From Lachnoclostridium phytofermentans (lineage in GTDB: Bacteria > Bacillota > Clostridia > Lachnospirales > Lachnospiraceae), in assembly GCF_000733755.1 (NCBI RefSeq), contig NZ_JPOF01000007.1, positions 186,001 to 250,000 on the forward strand: DNA of 64,000 nucleotides. The letters are read 5' to 3'. This document shows positions 62,269-64,000 of this stretch, piece after piece. How positions within the stretch are numbered: position 1 is the stretch's first letter; the number at the start of each line of letters is the position of its first letter. The translations under genes and the position numbers were made by a program. The notes below the pieces were generated by a model. It saw nothing but the letters and a program-made list of their open reading frames with translations. It made no database searches and had not been told where the DNA came from.

Positions 62269-63270
62269 ATGGATTTAACAATTTTAGCATTTTTCTTAGG
62301 ATTTCTCATAGATTTAATCCTTGGAGACCCTCATTCTATTCCACATCCAGTATGCTTTATTGGAAAGCTGATATCTTCTAGTGAAAAGATGTTACGAACA
62401 TATTTTCCAAAAACGAAACGTGGTGAATTGATTGCTGGAGGCTTTCTTTGCGTTGTAGTAATCAGCATCTCAGGATTCCTACCTTTTTTATGTCTGTATT
62501 TTTCTGGATTACTTCATCCAATGGTAAGGCTTATTCTGGAGACAGTGATGTGCTACCAGATTTTTGCTACCAAATCACTCCGTGTAGAAAGCATGAAAGT
62601 TTATAAGGAATTAGATAAGGAGGATCTTACAAAGGCAAGATATCAGCTTTCCATGATTGTCGGTAGAGATACGAAATCTTTAACGGAAGAAGGAATTATA
62701 AAGGCAGCTGTAGAAACTGTGGCGGAGAATACTTCGGATGGAATTATAGCACCAATGCTTTATCTAGCACTGGGAGGACCTGTTTTAGGATTTATTTATA
62801 AAGCAATTAACACCATGGATTCTATGGTTGCCTATAAGAATGAGAGATATCTTTATTTTGGTAGGGTAGCAGCTAGGTTGGATGATGTAGCTAATTTTAT
62901 CCCATCAAGAGTATCTGCCTTGTTTATGATTTTGGCTAGTGGTATTTGTAAGATATATTATGCTATCTTTTCTTCCAATATGGAAGGTAAGATATATTCC
63001 ATGAAGAGAGCAGTCAAAACCTTTTTAAAATATCGTTATCAACATGCCAGTCCGAATTCTGCCCAAACGGAAGCAGTTTGTGCAGGAGCCCTTGGAATAC
63101 AGTTAGCAGGAGATGCTTATTATCATGGAGTTCTACATAAAAAGGAGTTCATTGGTGATTCGGTCAGAAAGATTCAAAAGAATGATATCAAAAGAGCCAA
63201 TGTATTATTATATGTAAGTGCATTCCTTTGTATGGGTGTCTGCCTGATTGTTAAAATCGGGATGCTGTAA
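62269..63270 (+). CDS. cbiB: Adenosylcobinamide-phosphate synthase
   Basis: A 333-aa membrane protein that attaches aminopropanol (phosphate) to cobyric acid. FFLGFLIDLILGDPHSIPHP with VCFIGKLIS is the signature start. QLSMIVGRDTKSLTEEGIIK, AVETVAENTSDGIIAPMLYL and YKAINTMDSMVAYKNERY are further blocks. The ATG at 62269 follows GGAG by 6 nt; the ATG at 62236 lies within the repeat element. Confidence 0.95.
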   Translation: MDLTILAFFLGFLIDLILGDPHSIPHPVCFIGKLISSSEKMLRTYFPKTKRGELIAGGFLCVVVISISGFLPFLCLYFSGLLHPMVRLILETVMCYQIFATKSLRVESMKVYKELDKEDLTKARYQLSMIVGRDTKSLTEEGIIKAAVETVAENTSDGIIAPMLYLALGGPVLGFIYKAINTMDSMVAYKNERYLYFGRVAARLDDVANFIPSRVSALFMILASGICKIYYAIFSSNMEGKIYSMKRAVKTFLKYRYQHASPNSAQTEAVCAGALGIQLAGDAYYHGVLHKKEFIGDSVRKIQKNDIKRANVLLYVSAFLCMGVCLIVKIGML

Positions 63271-63297
63271 ACAGGATACATCAAGTCCATTCCGTAA

Positions 63298-63385
63298 GTG
63301 TGTATACAGTAAGTTTGTGTCTGCAATATAACCATAAACATGTACGTGCAAGAAAAATTAATTTTACGTATGTGCAGAAATGAGG
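63298..63385 (+). repeat. Dispersed leader element before cobD
   Basis: It contains AGTAAGTTTGTGTCTGCAA, then an imperfect hairpin GTACGTGCAAGAAAAATTAA / TTTTACGTATGTGC, ending GCAGAAATGAGG. AAGTTTGTGTCTG and GCAGAAATGAGG are shared with the copy at 26153. Confidence 0.65.
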
Positions 63386-63391
63386 TCAAAT

Positions 63392-64000
63392 ATGTTATTA
63401 CATCAGGAAAATCCCCATGGAGGTGATATCTACCGTCAAAAGATACGGTTAGATTATTCTGCAAATTTAAATCCCTTTGGTACCCCACCTTTGGTAAAGG
63501 AAGCTATCATTAAGGCAAGCGAATGTCTTTCTCAATATCCGGACCCTTATTGTGAGGAACTAAGACAGGCGATTGCTAGGAAGGAAAAGGTATCAAAGGA
63601 GCTTATATTCTGTGGAAATGGTGCTGCAGAATTAATTTTTTCCTATGCGATTGCAACTAAGCCTAAGAAGGTACTAATAATAGCTCCAACGTTTTGTGAG
63701 TATGCGCAGTCACTAAACGGTCTGGAAGCAGAGATTACTTATTATTATTTAAAGGAAGAGAGGGGATTCACTCTTCCCAAAGATATTTTAGATAGGATTA
63801 CAAGAGAACTCGATACTGTTTATTTATGTAATCCCAATAATCCCACTGGGAAATGTGTTTCCTATGATTTGTTAAAAAAACTACTTATGAAATGCAAAGA
63901 GCACAGTGTCAGACTATTTGTGGATGAGTGCTTTTTAGAATGGGTAAGGGGTGCAATTTCGCTGGTAGGGGAATGTAGCAAGTATCCAAACTTATTTGTA
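63392..64000 (+). CDS. cobD: Threonine-phosphate decarboxylase (3' end outside window)
   Basis: 203 residues visible. A PLP-fold type I enzyme that makes aminopropanol phosphate for CbiB. HGGDIYRQKIRLDYSANLNP (with FG) is the typical CobD start; FCGNGAAELIFSYAIATKPK and YLCNPNNPTGKCVSYDLLKK follow, then VDECFLEWV. The catalytic Lys lies beyond the window. The ATG at 63392 follows GAGG in the repeat element. Confidence 0.92.
   Translation, partial: MLLHQENPHGGDIYRQKIRLDYSANLNPFGTPPLVKEAIIKASECLSQYPDPYCEELRQAIARKEKVSKELIFCGNGAAELIFSYAIATKPKKVLIIAPTFCEYAQSLNGLEAEITYYYLKEERGFTLPKDILDRITRELDTVYLCNPNNPTGKCVSYDLLKKLLMKCKEHSVRLFVDECFLEWVRGAISLVGECSKYPNLFV

Noticed and set aside
62178-62381. 67-codon frame starting in the leader of cbiB
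   Set aside because: Only its first residues resemble the similar reading at 21991; the rest is an out-of-frame reading of cbiB. Better explained as the dispersed repeat.

Overview
The window looks like a low-GC, Gram-positive anaerobic plant-polysaccharide degrader of the Lachnospiraceae, in the style of Clostridium (Lachnoclostridium) phytofermentans. The signs are AT-rich intergenic DNA, strong Shine-Dalgarno sites, modular secreted GH5 and GH26 enzymes, an anaerobic cobalamin pathway and many radical-SAM enzymes. No tRNA, rRNA, CRISPR array or transposase was seen. The species name is an inference from style.

Layout. 1-7272: end of a YitT-family protein, a GH5 glucanase (GH5-X2-CBM46-LysM), a GH26 mannanase (CBM35-GH26-CBM3) and a cardiolipin synthase. 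7316-8938: a DUF2500 relic and an XRE/TPR regulator. 9378-28767: a large ribosomal-peptide (RiPP or peptide-signal) island. It holds three short precursors that share a leader ending in V-x-G-G, NHLM-type export (HlyD-like protein, C39-peptidase ABC, second ABC), two radical-SAM enzymes with auxiliary Cys regions, a B12-type radical-SAM protein followed by a 12-codon ORF and an ABC exporter, a U32 pair, a degenerate ABC ATPase, a LytTR regulator and a split partner-switching module (RsbW-like, STAS, SpoIIE-like phosphatase). 28916-32854: M1-like lipoprotein peptidase, DUF454 protein, a small Asn/Ser-rich protein and an aminotransferase. 32855-35121: hflX with a leader of about 650 nt that encodes two tiny ORFs (MFISRLR and MIIFIRLRY) and an internal terminator. 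35273-45402: ECF sigma factor with an anti-sigma/signal-peptidase fusion that lacks the catalytic Ser, Rieske-FAD oxidoreductase, deoxyinosine glycosylase, M42 peptidase, LysR regulator, Gfo/Idh/MocA oxidoreductase, GNAT protein and a secreted beta-helix protein. 45627-64000: anaerobic cobalamin biosynthesis and corrinoid uptake under two cobalamin riboswitches, preceded by a cbiL relic and ending inside cobD.

How the parts work together. In the peptide island, the C39 exporter should cut after the shared GG and release cores of 9-10 residues that the radical-SAM enzymes may have modified. The LytTR and partner-switch proteins probably regulate the island. The cobalamin block runs cbiF, cbiH, btuFCD-like uptake, cbiA, cbiC, cbiD, cbiG, a cbiJ-E-T fusion, cobT, cobU, cobS, a second CobU-like gene, cobC, cbiB and cobD. 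CbiL, a cobalt chelatase and CbiP are not intact here and must lie elsewhere if the pathway is complete.

The main discovery candidates are the three-precursor peptide system, the RLR-peptide attenuator ahead of hflX, the pseudo-signal-peptidase anti-sigma fusion, and a dispersed hairpin-plus-ribosome-binding-site element found in front of at least eight genes.
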